A stretch of DNA of 6,518 nucleotides from Acidobacteriota bacterium (GCA_020853255.1 JADYZI010000296.1:1-6518), one strand, 5' to 3'. Positions 1 through 6,066 are shown, counted from the first letter of the stretch. Made by a program: numbers and translations. The notes: generated by a model from the letters alone, not told the origin.

Positions 1-84
1 AAGGCAAAATGGATGCTGCTTGCGGTCTCGGCCGTGATGCTGGGATTTGCGGCACTTAGTTTCAAACGAGGATTGAAACGATGA
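1..84 (+). CDS. C-terminal end of a membrane-anchored protein, probably NosD (partial)
   Basis: An open frame enters from the left edge and encodes 27 residues before a TGA at 82-84. The visible residues form one hydrophobic helix (WMLLAVSAVMLGFAAL) followed by a basic tail (FKRGLKR), which is a typical C-terminal membrane anchor with the positive end inside. The stop overlaps the NosF start in an ATGA arrangement, so the genes are translationally coupled. In nos operons the gene directly before nosF is usually nosD, which encodes a periplasmic beta-helix protein that, in many non-proteobacterial versions, ends in a membrane helix. The NosD name rests on this context alone, as no beta-helix sequence is inside the window. 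Confidence 0.6.
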   Translation, partial: KAKWMLLAVSAVMLGFAALSFKRGLKR

Positions 85-800
85 TAGAGGTTCGAAATTT
101 AATAAAACGATTCGGAGACTTCGTTGCCGTCAACGGCGTCTCATTCGATATTCGCGAAGGCGAATCCTTCGCGCTTTTGGGGCCGAACGGGAGCGGTAAA
201 TCGACTATCTTGAAATGCCTTGCCGGGTTGGCCACACCGACAGGCGGCGAGATCCGGGTCAGCGGCCTTGACACTCAACGGAAGCCGCGCGAATCGCGCC
301 GGCTGCTTAGCTATCTGCCGCAGCGTGTCGGCTTTCATGATTGCCTGACGGCCCGCGAGGTGCTGGAATTTTACTGCCGCCTGCGAAAGCTTCCGAGCAC
401 CAGGATCGATAAGGTCCTGCACGGCTCCGAGTTTGATTTCAACGGCTTTTGTGAAAAACGGGTTGCTGAATTATCGGGTGGAATGAAGCAAAAACTCGGC
501 CTGGCCGTGGCGTCTTTGGCGGACGCGCCCATACTGCTCCTTGACGAGCCGACGGTCAGTCTTGACCCGGCGGGAGCTATCGCGTTCCGTCAATTTCTTA
601 AGGGATTGAAAGCGAAGGGCAAGACCATCGTCTTTACCTCGCATATGCTTGCCGATGTCGAGGCATTGGCAGACCGCGTTGCGGTATTGGTCGATGGAAA
701 GCTGGTAGCGCTCGAATCAGTCGAGGCCATTCGCCAACGAACAAAGGATCGAAATGAGACAATTGAAGAAGTTTACCTGGATTATGCAAAAGCCAACTAG
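81..800 (+). CDS. nosF: NosF: ABC transporter ATPase for nitrous oxide reductase maturation
   Basis: This 239-residue protein is a complete ABC ATPase. It has Walker A GPNGSGKST at 34-42, Q-loop Gln81, signature LSGGM at 131-135, Walker B ILLLDEP at 151-157 with catalytic Glu156, D-loop SLD at 160-162 and switch His188. Family knowledge: NosF is the cytoplasmic motor paired with NosY and NosD, and it powers delivery of a sulfur species or copper-site precursor for the CuZ centre of NosZ. The start is well supported by GAGGA at 68-72, eight bases before the ATG, and by the ATGA overlap with the upstream gene. ABC ATPases of many transporters look alike, so the specific name depends on the neighbouring NosL and NosY. 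The length is slightly short, as in other single-domain NosF/CcmA-type ATPases. Confidence 0.9.
   Translation: MIEVRNLIKRFGDFVAVNGVSFDIREGESFALLGPNGSGKSTILKCLAGLATPTGGEIRVSGLDTQRKPRESRRLLSYLPQRVGFHDCLTAREVLEFYCRLRKLPSTRIDKVLHGSEFDFNGFCEKRVAELSGGMKQKLGLAVASLADAPILLLDEPTVSLDPAGAIAFRQFLKGLKAKGKTIVFTSHMLADVEALADRVAVLVDGKLVALESVEAIRQRTKDRNETIEEVYLDYAKAN
743..748 (+). promoter_or_regulatory. Ribosome binding site choosing the NosL start
   Basis: AAAGGA lies inside the end of nosF, five bases before the ATG at 754. It favours that ATG over the in-frame ATG at 784, which has only a distant GAAGAAG about 12 bases upstream. Using the first start means nosL overlaps nosF by 47 bases. Confidence 0.55.
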
Positions 801-1194
801 GCTGTTGTGGCTTGTACTTGTTCTGATGGCGGCCTGCTCGGCGGGTGAGATCAAGCCTGTACCGATCGAGGACGGCGACATGTGCTCCTCGTGCAAAATG
901 GCGATCAGCGAAAAGCAATTTGCGGCCGAGATCATAACGGAGGACGATGCGGTCTTAAAGTTCGATGACGTTGCGTGTCTGCTTCGTTATCGGCAAGCCC
1001 AGGGCGACAAGCTAAAGGCGGCCGCGATATTTGTTACAGATTACGAAACGCGGCAATGGCTAAAGGCCGAAGACGCATTTTTCTCAAGATCGGATACGGT
1101 CAAGACGCCGATGGGCGGCGGTATCCTCGCGTTCGGCGACAGGTCGAAGGCAGGAAGCGAGGTCCAAAAATTTGCCGACCTGAAGCGGCCCTAG
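754..1194 (+). CDS. nosL: NosL: copper-binding outer lipoprotein of the nos operon
   Basis: The 146-residue product begins with a lipoprotein signal: basic residues, a hydrophobic run (LLWLVLVLM), then a lipobox with AAC whose Cys28 would be lipidated. Just after it comes the NosL copper-site motif GDMCSSCKMAI (41-51), a Cys-x-x-Cys-x-Met arrangement. Further hallmarks are FDDVACLL (70-77), an aromatic VTDYET segment and TPMGGGILAFGD near the C-terminus. Family knowledge: NosL is a Cu(I)-binding chaperone that supplies copper to apo-NosZ outside the cytoplasm. The start at 754 is chosen for its ribosome site. A start at 784 would give a shorter but equally good 17-residue signal peptide. The gene lies between nosF and nosY rather than after nosY, an order seen in some non-proteobacterial nos clusters. 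Confidence 0.92.
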   Translation: MRQLKKFTWIMQKPTRLLWLVLVLMAACSAGEIKPVPIEDGDMCSSCKMAISEKQFAAEIITEDDAVLKFDDVACLLRYRQAQGDKLKAAAIFVTDYETRQWLKAEDAFFSRSDTVKTPMGGGILAFGDRSKAGSEVQKFADLKRP

Positions 1195-1205
1195 CCCCAA
1201 ACGAA

Positions 1206-2042
1206 ATGATTATGGAGATCAGCTCAATACTTACCATCGCCCGCCAGGAACTCACCGTTGCAATTCGCAATAAATGGACGGTCATCTTCGCGTTCGTTTT
1301 TGGTTCGCTCGTGTTGACGATCTCATATTTTGGGAGCGTGACAGCGGCCGAGATCGGTTTTCAAGGCTTCAATCGAACGACGGCTTCCCTGCTCAGCCTA
1401 GTCCTCTACCTCATCCCGCTTGTCGCCCTTATGATGGGAACGCAGAGCTTTATGAGCAGCGAAGGCGGCGACGACATGCTCTTCGCTCAACCGGTGCTGC
1501 GAAGCGAGGTCCTACTTGGAAAGCTACTCGGACTTTTTGCTGCTCTCGTGACCGCAACGTTTGTCGGTTTCGGGCTCGGCGGCCTTGTTATCGCGACGCA
1601 GACGGATGCAAACGATTTTACCGGCTATCCAATATTTGTTGGGCTTTCACTTTTTCTGTCCCTCATCTTTTTGTCGCTCTCAATGCTCGTCGCCATTGGC
1701 TGCAAGCGGCGAACGAGCGCCTATGGCGCCGCGCTTTTGGTCTGGTTCTTTTTTGTTATTTTCTACGATCTGCTTGTTCTCGGCGGATCGCTTCTGTTCA
1801 AAGAACGAACCGCTAATTACTTTATATTCGCCTCACTTTTTGGAAATCCTGTGGACATTGTCCGCGTTGCCGGGCTTCTTTCATTGAAGGGCGAAGAGGT
1901 ATTCGGCGCCGCAGGAGCCGCACTTCTAAAGTTCTTGGGTGGTGAATGGCGGGCCATTGCGGCATTGATCTTCAGTCTTATATTTTGGGCCGCCACACCA
2001 ACGTTGATCTCATTCAGGCTGTTAAGGAAGCAGGATATCTAG
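1206..2042 (+). CDS. nosY: NosY: ABC-2 type membrane permease of the nos operon
   Basis: From the ATG at 1206 the protein has 278 residues, the usual NosY length. About six membrane helices are visible, near residues 24-42, 60-78, 104-130, 142-165, 173-196 and 249-268. The N-terminal segment ISSILTIARQELTVAIRNKW is typical of NosY and other ABC-2 permeases, with a short amphipathic lead before the first helix. The SSEGGDDMLFAQPVLRSEVLLGK region (84-106) is the cytoplasmic coupling segment expected to contact NosF. Family knowledge: NosY forms the membrane channel of the NosDFY complex. It starts 11 bases after the nosL stop. A second ATG two codons downstream (1212) is equally possible, and neither has a strong ribosome site, which suggests translational coupling. 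The open frame extends upstream to 975, but that extension overlaps nosL and is low-complexity, basic and not NosY-like. Confidence 0.9.
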   Translation: MIMEISSILTIARQELTVAIRNKWTVIFAFVFGSLVLTISYFGSVTAAEIGFQGFNRTTASLLSLVLYLIPLVALMMGTQSFMSSEGGDDMLFAQPVLRSEVLLGKLLGLFAALVTATFVGFGLGGLVIATQTDANDFTGYPIFVGLSLFLSLIFLSLSMLVAIGCKRRTSAYGAALLVWFFFVIFYDLLVLGGSLLFKERTANYFIFASLFGNPVDIVRVAGLLSLKGEEVFGAAGAALLKFLGGEWRAIAALIFSLIFWAATPTLISFRLLRKQDI

Positions 2043-2087
2043 CATTTTCAGGGGTCCTGTCTTTCTCGTGGAGAGCGAACATCAGCT

Positions 2088-3278
2088 GTGTCACGGAGAA
2101 AGATCATAGTATTAGCTTCCCTGCTGGCCCTTGCGGCCGCTATTGTCGCTGCGAGCATACTTGCTTATCAATATTTTGACGCTGAGCTCGCCGAACAGGA
2201 GCACTACGATCGTGATGAAACGCAATTGATCGTGACCGACCTGGCCGGGGCCGAGATGAAACTGTTTCGTGCGGGCGCTCACCTAACGGACGCAGGGCCT
2301 GTCCATGAATTTAGCGGTCAACCGATCTGGCTGGCAAAGGGCAATTATTTTCTCGAAACGCGCCATGCCAATACCACCGTTTTTTATCCGATCACGATCC
2401 AGGGATATCGGGCCGGGACAGAAGCAGACGACACCTTTGCGGTCACAATACGCCCGATCCCGGACGCCTCGCCGCCCACTTCCGGGTCACAATTCGTTTT
2501 CATTCCAAGCGGCCATTTCCTTTTCGGTGACCGGTTGAACCCGCGTGAACCTCATCTTGTCTGGACACAAGGTTTTTTTATTGCTCAGTATGAGGTAACG
2601 AATGCGGAATTTCAGAATTTCCTTGCCGCCCCGGACGGCTACGGTGACGATCAGAATTGGACCGACGCAGGCAAAGTTTGGAAGTCCCGCTCGGAATGTA
2701 ATGCATCGGCAAAATTATCCGCAGCGGACGTTGAGTTCAAACGATTTGGACAAGGCGAACTGCCGGTAACCCAAGTCACCTGGTTTGAGGCCGCGGCATA
2801 CTGCCGGTGGCTGACAAGAAAGCTGGGCGATGGCCGCTGGCTCTATTCCTTACCCACGGAAGCCGAATGGGAAAAAGCCGCCCGCGGCCCGGATAACTTC
2901 GACTACGCGCTGGCCGAAAAATTAAGCGATGCGGAAACGCCATTCTATAACTGGAAGAAAAATCCGCTTGCTGAGATCACGGTTGTCGGGGCAAGCAACA
3001 CGGCATTTCGTCCGAACCGGTACGGTGTTTACCATTTGGGGGGAAATGTTGTCGAGTGGACGCAAGGGCTCTATAAGCCGTTCAACCGTGAAAAGCCCTA
3101 TCAAGCGGATGACGGCCGTAACCGTGAGGACACGGACGGGGTGCGCGTGGTCCGCGGAGGTTCATGGTACAGCGCAAGCGCCGCACTAATGTATATCCCG
3201 TACCGCGACACGTTTCAGCCTGAGGTATTTCATCACGATCTTGGTTTCAGGATCGTAGTGCGGAATTTGATGCAATAG
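2088..3278 (+). CDS. Membrane-anchored SUMF1/FGE-fold protein without catalytic cysteines
   Basis: This 396-residue protein starts at a GTG 45 bases after nosY, with GGAGAG about 12 bases upstream. Residues 6-27 form an uncleaved membrane anchor, so the rest probably lies outside the cytoplasm. Residues about 48-122 look like a small beta domain (PEGA-like, tentative). Residues about 133-392 are an FGE-sulfatase (SUMF1) domain: FVFIPSGHFLFGD (136-148), QYEVTNAEFQNFL (167-179), PVTQVTWFEAAAYCRWL (226-242), LPTEAEWEKAARG (255-267), GGNVVEW (318-324), RVVRGGSW (353-360) and DLGFRIVV (384-391). True formylglycine-generating enzymes have a Cu(I)-binding cysteine pair after the GGSW motif. Here that segment (361-376) contains no cysteine, and the only cysteines are 204 and 239. 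It is therefore probably not a sulfatase activator. A structural or assembly role linked to NosZ is inferred from position only. Confidence 0.82.
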   Translation: MSRRKIIVLASLLALAAAIVAASILAYQYFDAELAEQEHYDRDETQLIVTDLAGAEMKLFRAGAHLTDAGPVHEFSGQPIWLAKGNYFLETRHANTTVFYPITIQGYRAGTEADDTFAVTIRPIPDASPPTSGSQFVFIPSGHFLFGDRLNPREPHLVWTQGFFIAQYEVTNAEFQNFLAAPDGYGDDQNWTDAGKVWKSRSECNASAKLSAADVEFKRFGQGELPVTQVTWFEAAAYCRWLTRKLGDGRWLYSLPTEAEWEKAARGPDNFDYALAEKLSDAETPFYNWKKNPLAEITVVGASNTAFRPNRYGVYHLGGNVVEWTQGLYKPFNREKPYQADDGRNREDTDGVRVVRGGSWYSASAALMYIPYRDTFQPEVFHHDLGFRIVVRNLMQ

Positions 3279-3314
3279 GACAACTTGTGAATCGTAACAA
3301 TTGAATTGTAAGTA

Positions 3315-3410
3315 CTTTTGTGCCCTTTGTGTCTTCAACTTGGTGATCTTTGCCTTAAGAAAAACCCTCAACACAAAGGCCGCAAAGAGCGGACACAAAG
3401 TTCACGAAAG
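3315..3410. repeat. Imperfect inverted repeat built on CTTTGTG/CACAAAG
   Basis: Left arm 3315-3333 (CTTTTGTGCCCTTTGTGTC) pairs with right arm 3392-3410 at 16 of 19 positions. Further CTTTG- and CACAAAGG-type words lie between the arms (about 3347-3353 and 3371-3379). The repeat fills the 181-base gap between the convergent SUMF1 and RIC1 genes, and no convincing gene is present there. A GAA-rich run follows at 3407-3421. The motif resembles short interspersed, non-coding repeats found in intergenic gaps of some soil bacteria. It has no terminal U-tract, although transcripts arriving from both sides could fold through it. Confidence 0.65.
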
Positions 3411-3459
3411 AAGAAGAAGAGATGGGCAAGAACCTGCTCGCAAATTACTAGCACAGCCG

Positions 3460-4191
3460 CTAAGAAAGCAGCCCGACGGCACGGGCCTGCTCTTCGATCT
3501 CCGCAGCGAGCGGAAACAGCACATTGTTCTCAAGGTGAATATGCTGCCGCAGATCTTTCTCCAACGCTTCGAGGCCCGAATAAAGCTCGCGAATGCCTTG
3601 CCCAGCGCCGTCAGGCAGGGTGTACTCGGCCGTAATGATCCGCATTTTATTGAGAATATTGTTGGTTTCGTCGTGCTCCCACTCAAGCATCCGCTCTGGG
3701 TTTCTGACCGACATGAAAGCAGGCGCTTCCAAAGGCAGGCCCCGCGCCAGTGCTTCGTCCAACGATCTGATAAACGGGAAAAGGCCTGTTTCCTCTTTCT
3801 TTAAATGCGAAAAAAGATCGTTGCAAAGCGTCAAAAACCTAAGTTGCAGATCGCGAAGTTCCGGGTTCTGCTGGCCATCCTCACTGCAGACGGCTTCCAT
3901 CAGCACCGCCAACCGAAAAGCTTCGTTTCGCGCAAACACATGATGTTTCTTGACGATGTGATCTATCAGATCCGATGCCGACTTTTGCTGGAGAACATCG
4001 CCATCAGCGTCCGCCAATCGTTCAAGTTCGAGGGCCGCCGCCTGCAGATCGACACCGGCGGCTTGGCAGGCATCCGCCAGGGATAGATGGCCTCGGCACC
4101 AATAGTCGATGTTCAGCCGTTCAAGGGCGCGCGTAGCCTGTGGGTTCTCCAGTGTGATCTCACGGAGGGTTTTTGTTTTAATGACCGTCAT
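3460..4191 (-). CDS. RIC1: divergent di-iron iron-sulfur cluster repair protein (ScdA/YtfE family)
   Basis: The 243-residue protein has an N-terminal ScdA_N domain (about 1-60) and a hemerythrin-like four-helix domain (about 75-235). Likely iron ligands, by alignment with E. coli YtfE, are His84, His129, Glu133, His173, His217 and Glu221; the closing motif is HIHLENNVLFP (217-227). Family knowledge: RIC proteins use a di-iron centre to help repair iron-sulfur clusters damaged by NO or peroxide. The N-terminal signature is altered: the usual IDYCCGG is IDYWCRG (28-34), leaving one cysteine (Cys32) and one glycine. The His of the common HG turn is Asp105. The start is set by GGAGG at 4201-4205, nine bases before the ATG; a longer frame to 4218 lacks such a site. 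It is the last gene of a minus-strand unit after the PdxH-like gene (42-base gap). Confidence 0.88.
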   Translation of the reverse strand: MTVIKTKTLREITLENPQATRALERLNIDYWCRGHLSLADACQAAGVDLQAAALELERLADADGDVLQQKSASDLIDHIVKKHHVFARNEAFRLAVLMEAVCSEDGQQNPELRDLQLRFLTLCNDLFSHLKKEETGLFPFIRSLDEALARGLPLEAPAFMSVRNPERMLEWEHDETNNILNKMRIITAEYTLPDGAGQGIRELYSGLEALEKDLRQHIHLENNVLFPLAAEIEEQARAVGLLS

Positions 4192-4200
4192 TGCACTGAA

Positions 4201-4205
4201 CCTCC
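4201..4205 (-). promoter_or_regulatory. Ribosome binding site fixing the RIC1 start
   Basis: GGAGG on the minus strand lies nine bases before the ATG at 4191. It excludes the upstream ATG at 4218, which would add nine residues (MNRSWRFSA) unlike anything in the family. With this start RIC1 and RIC2 are both exactly 243 residues long. Confidence 0.75.
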
Positions 4206-4233
4206 ACGATCGGTTCATCGGTCGAGATCGGAT

Positions 4234-4869
4234 CTATATGTCGTTGCTGGGACCTGCTCTCCCGTTGAGCCGCCAAGTCTTCCCGGCCCTTGAATAAAAG
4301 AGCCGGACTGGAGGCCAGCCTTCGCGTCCCTGCCAAAATTCGAATGCATTGGGACGCAGGATATAAGCTCCCCACATACCCGGTTGGCCCGCACGGATGG
4401 CTTGCCAGCGTTTTGCCCGTTCCGTAAATTTTTGTGTCAGAAGGCCGTGGGCCGTCCTGACTTGCTCTGACCGCAATGTCCGGCTTCCATTCTTTGGACT
4501 GATCAGCTCGGCCAATGTATCGGTCGGCACCCGCTCAACCTCTCCTTCGACACGGACCTGCCTTTCCAACTTGGACCAATAAAAAAGCAGGGCCGCATGC
4601 GGATTCTCAGACAACTCCCGTCCTTTCCGCGAGTTGTGGTCCGCAAAAAAGATAAAACCGTTCGAATCAAAGCTTCCAAGCAAAACGATCCGTGCCGAAG
4701 GCATCCCGCCCGCCGCGGCCGTTGCAAGGACCATTGAATTTGGTTCAGAAACGCCCGCTTTGATGGCTTCAGCAAGCCAAACCTCAAATCGCCCGAAAGG
4801 ATCATGAACTACGGTCGCCGCGGCAGGCGTCTGCGTCTCACCGTCACCTTGCATACTGGCGTTCGACAT
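4234..4869 (-). CDS. PdxH-like flavoprotein with a remodelled substrate site
   Basis: The 211-residue protein has the pyridoxamine 5'-phosphate oxidase fold: RIVLL (60-64), SRKGRELSENPHAALLFYW (80-98), LERQVRVEG (101-109), MWGAYILRP (165-173) and EFWQG (177-181). FMN-contacting residues known from E. coli PdxH are kept, namely the Arg of RIVLL, the RK pair, the Gln of ERQV, the Trp of FWQG and Arg189. Substrate residues are not: the phosphate-binding Lys after VLL is Gly65, the Tyr/Arg/Ser set of the YFxSRPxxS motif is replaced by LISPKNGS, and RLHDR near the end is WPPVR (185-189). It is probably an FMN-dependent oxidase or reductase with another substrate rather than vitamin B6 oxidase. The start is set by GGGAG at 4876-4880, and it overlaps the DUF3565 stop (TAATG). 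Confidence 0.8.
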   Translation of the reverse strand: MSNASMQGDGETQTPAAATVVHDPFGRFEVWLAEAIKAGVSEPNSMVLATAAAGGMPSARIVLLGSFDSNGFIFFADHNSRKGRELSENPHAALLFYWSKLERQVRVEGEVERVPTDTLAELISPKNGSRTLRSEQVRTAHGLLTQKFTERAKRWQAIRAGQPGMWGAYILRPNAFEFWQGREGWPPVRLFYSRAGKTWRLNGRAGPSNDI

Positions 4870-5093
4870 TAGATGCTCCCGTGGCCCGCACTATCGAAAC
4901 TAAAAAAGGTCGGCTCGCACTTCTTGCATTCAAGCTCGGCACCCAGTTTTTCGCGGCGGCCTTCCTCTGAAAGCACCCAGTCACGCGTGATCAGCGGCGG
5001 CTTGTGACGAACATGTTGATAATGTCCACACTCAAGTTCCGCACGCCAATCGCCCACGTCGTCCTGATCAAAGTTTATGATCTTGCGTTTCAC
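4869..5093 (-). CDS. DUF3565 small protein with Cys/His likely metal-binding residues
   Basis: This 74-residue protein opens with MKRKIINFDQDD, as in the DUF3565 family. It carries the family core CGHYQHVRHKPP (22-33), a Trp-containing RDWVL segment (37-41) and a final CKKC (56-59). Cys22, His24, His27, His30, Cys56 and Cys59 are plausible metal ligands, so zinc or iron binding is an inference. The family's function is not known to me. The start is a GTG; an in-frame TGA six codons upstream rules out a longer form, and no ribosome site is visible. The stop overlaps the start of the PdxH-like gene by one base (TAATG), so the two are tightly coupled. No membrane segment or signal peptide is present, so it should act in the cytoplasm. 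Confidence 0.8.
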   Translation of the reverse strand: MKRKIINFDQDDVGDWRAELECGHYQHVRHKPPLITRDWVLSEEGRREKLGAELECKKCEPTFFSFDSAGHGSI

Positions 5094-5157
5094 AGCTTGG
5101 ACGGGTCAGACACTACAAAATGAACCTCGGATGCCTACACCATCGATACATCTCAGG

Positions 5158-5224
5158 TGCTGTTATTCCTCTTCCTTCAACGGTTTCACAAGAGTGAAAC
5201 ATCTAGGAAGAGGAATAAGCAGCA
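5158..5224. other. Large imperfect hairpin between RIC2 and the DUF3565 unit
   Basis: Three nested pairings share one axis. The outer TGCTG (5158-5162) pairs with CAGCA (5220-5224), the middle 13-base TTATTCCTCTTCC (5163-5175) pairs perfectly with 5206-5218, and the inner GTTTCAC (5183-5189) pairs with GTGAAAC (5194-5200) around an AAGA loop. One bulged G (5219) and a 7x5 internal loop (5176-5182 and 5201-5205) interrupt 25 paired positions. It lies 51 bases after the RIC2 stop and 65 bases before the DUF3565 start. No T-run follows on either strand, so it is not a standard terminator. An RNA processing or stability element, or a small palindromic mobile element, are alternatives. Confidence 0.75.
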
Positions 5225-5274
5225 GCGAGAGAAATCCGGTCATCTCGGTCGCCGGACCTGATATTCACCAGTCG

Positions 5275-6006
5275 TTAGACAGCCGCCAGACATCGTTGTT
5301 CCAGATCCACCGCCGCCGGGAACAGGACGTTGTTCTCGAGGTGAATATGCTTGTGCAGATCCTTTTCCAGATCTTGCAGGCCCGCGAACAGCGCGGTATA
5401 GCTCGGGCAGGCACCTTCCGGCAGCGTGTAGTCCGATGCGATCTCGCGCATTACCCGCAGCCTTTCGCCATCCTCTTCGTGGTCCGCCATCATCATTCTG
5501 ATCGGGTTTTGGACCGTTCCAAAATGTGAAGGCCCAGCGGTGCGCTGATTTATGACCGATGATTCGAGGTCCTGAATGAACGGGAACAGCACGCCCTCTT
5601 CCTTTCGCATATGCGGTATCAAACTTCCCGCCAGTTCATGAAAGATCGCCTGCAGCTTGAACAATTCCGGATGATGCTCGCCATGCCGGCGGCATACTTT
5701 TTCCATCAAGGGCTTCAGGCGCTCGATCTCGTCGACCGTGAAAATGTGATGTGTTGCAATGATATAATCGATCAGTTCCGACGTGGACCGGTGTTCTGGA
5801 AGGCCCGTTTCGGCACCGTGGCTTGCGATCACTGACTGGATCCTTTCGGCCAGTACCTGCTCGTCCAATCCCGCTTCCTGGCAGACATCGGCCAGAAGTT
5901 TGCGGCCGCCGCAGCAGTAATCGATCTTGAATTCTTCAAAAACACGGGTCGTCGCGGGAACTTCGAGCGCGATCTCGCGAATCGTCTTGGTTGCGAATGT
6001 TTGCAT
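5275..6006 (-). CDS. RIC2: canonical iron-sulfur cluster repair di-iron protein (ScdA/YtfE/DnrN family)
   Basis: The 243-residue product has an intact ScdA_N domain with IDYCCGG (28-34; Cys31 and Cys32) and a hemerythrin-like domain. Likely iron ligands are His87, His132, Glu136, His176, His220 and Glu224, with the common HG histidine at 108. The motif HMRKEEGVLFPFI (132-144) and the closing HIHLENNVLFP (220-230) are typical. Family knowledge: the cytoplasmic di-iron protein repairs iron-sulfur clusters damaged by nitrosative or oxidative stress, and it is often controlled by NO-sensing regulators (NsrR, Dnr/NnrR, HcpR). AGGAGG at 6018-6023 lies 11 bases before the ATG. It is divergent from the HHE gene across a promoter with a Crp/Fnr-type dyad, and it is clearly a paralogue of RIC1. 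Confidence 0.93.
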   Translation of the reverse strand: MQTFATKTIREIALEVPATTRVFEEFKIDYCCGGRKLLADVCQEAGLDEQVLAERIQSVIASHGAETGLPEHRSTSELIDYIIATHHIFTVDEIERLKPLMEKVCRRHGEHHPELFKLQAIFHELAGSLIPHMRKEEGVLFPFIQDLESSVINQRTAGPSHFGTVQNPIRMMMADHEEDGERLRVMREIASDYTLPEGACPSYTALFAGLQDLEKDLHKHIHLENNVLFPAAVDLEQRCLAAV

Positions 6007-6017
6007 TAAATATAAAG

Positions 6018-6023
6018 CCTCCT
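6018..6023 (-). promoter_or_regulatory. Ribosome binding site of RIC2
   Basis: A full AGGAGG on the minus strand sits 11 bases before the RIC2 ATG. This spacing is slightly long. Its strength contrasts with the divergent HHE gene, which has no recognisable ribosome site. Confidence 0.7.
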
Positions 6024-6038
6024 AAGCTTATTGATCCA

Positions 6039-6044
6039 ATGTTA
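6039..6044 (-). promoter_or_regulatory. Likely -10 element for RIC2
   Basis: TAACAT on the minus strand matches TATAAT at four of six positions. Its centre is 32 bases from the centre of the upstream dyad, the spacing expected for a Crp/Fnr-family activator at -41.5 (class II). There is no good -35 hexamer, as is common for such activated promoters. This would place the transcription start near 6032, leaving a leader of about 25 bases. Confidence 0.45.
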
Positions 6045-6066
6045 GCCAATATTCAGCGAAGATTTA

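Noticed and set aside
975..1205. N-terminal extension of NosY to the first in-frame ATG at 975
   Set aside because: The extension lies wholly over nosL in another frame, is rich in Arg and Gly without membrane character, and NosY proteins normally begin at the ISSILTIARQEL-like segment.
3285..3300. HcpR-like site TTGTGAATCGTAACAA after the SUMF1 gene
   Set aside because: Only the outer TTGT/ACAA positions are symmetrical, the spacing is wrong, and it lies between convergent gene ends where no promoter is expected.
3301..3804. Plus-strand open frame of 167 codons across the repeat and the RIC1 3' end
   Set aside because: It begins in the non-coding inverted repeat, then is antisense to RIC1, and shows no family motif. 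RIC1 on the other strand has full family signatures.
4234..4560. Possible frameshift or pseudogene in the C-terminal half of the PdxH-like gene, suggested by loss of SRPxxS and RLHDR
   Set aside because: The region aligns in frame with the family (GLLTQKF, WGAY, EFWQG, final Arg189), with exact spacing from EFWQG to the last motif. Alternative frames do not restore the missing motifs.
5094..5115. GGGTCAGACACTAC-like word upstream of DUF3565 as a remnant of a REP-type mobile element
   Set aside because: A single short word without the partner palindrome or a transposase is not enough to call a mobile element.
5158..5224. Rho-independent terminator for RIC2
   Set aside because: The stem is strong, but no T-run follows it on the minus strand (nor on the plus strand), and the stem is AT-mixed with an internal loop.
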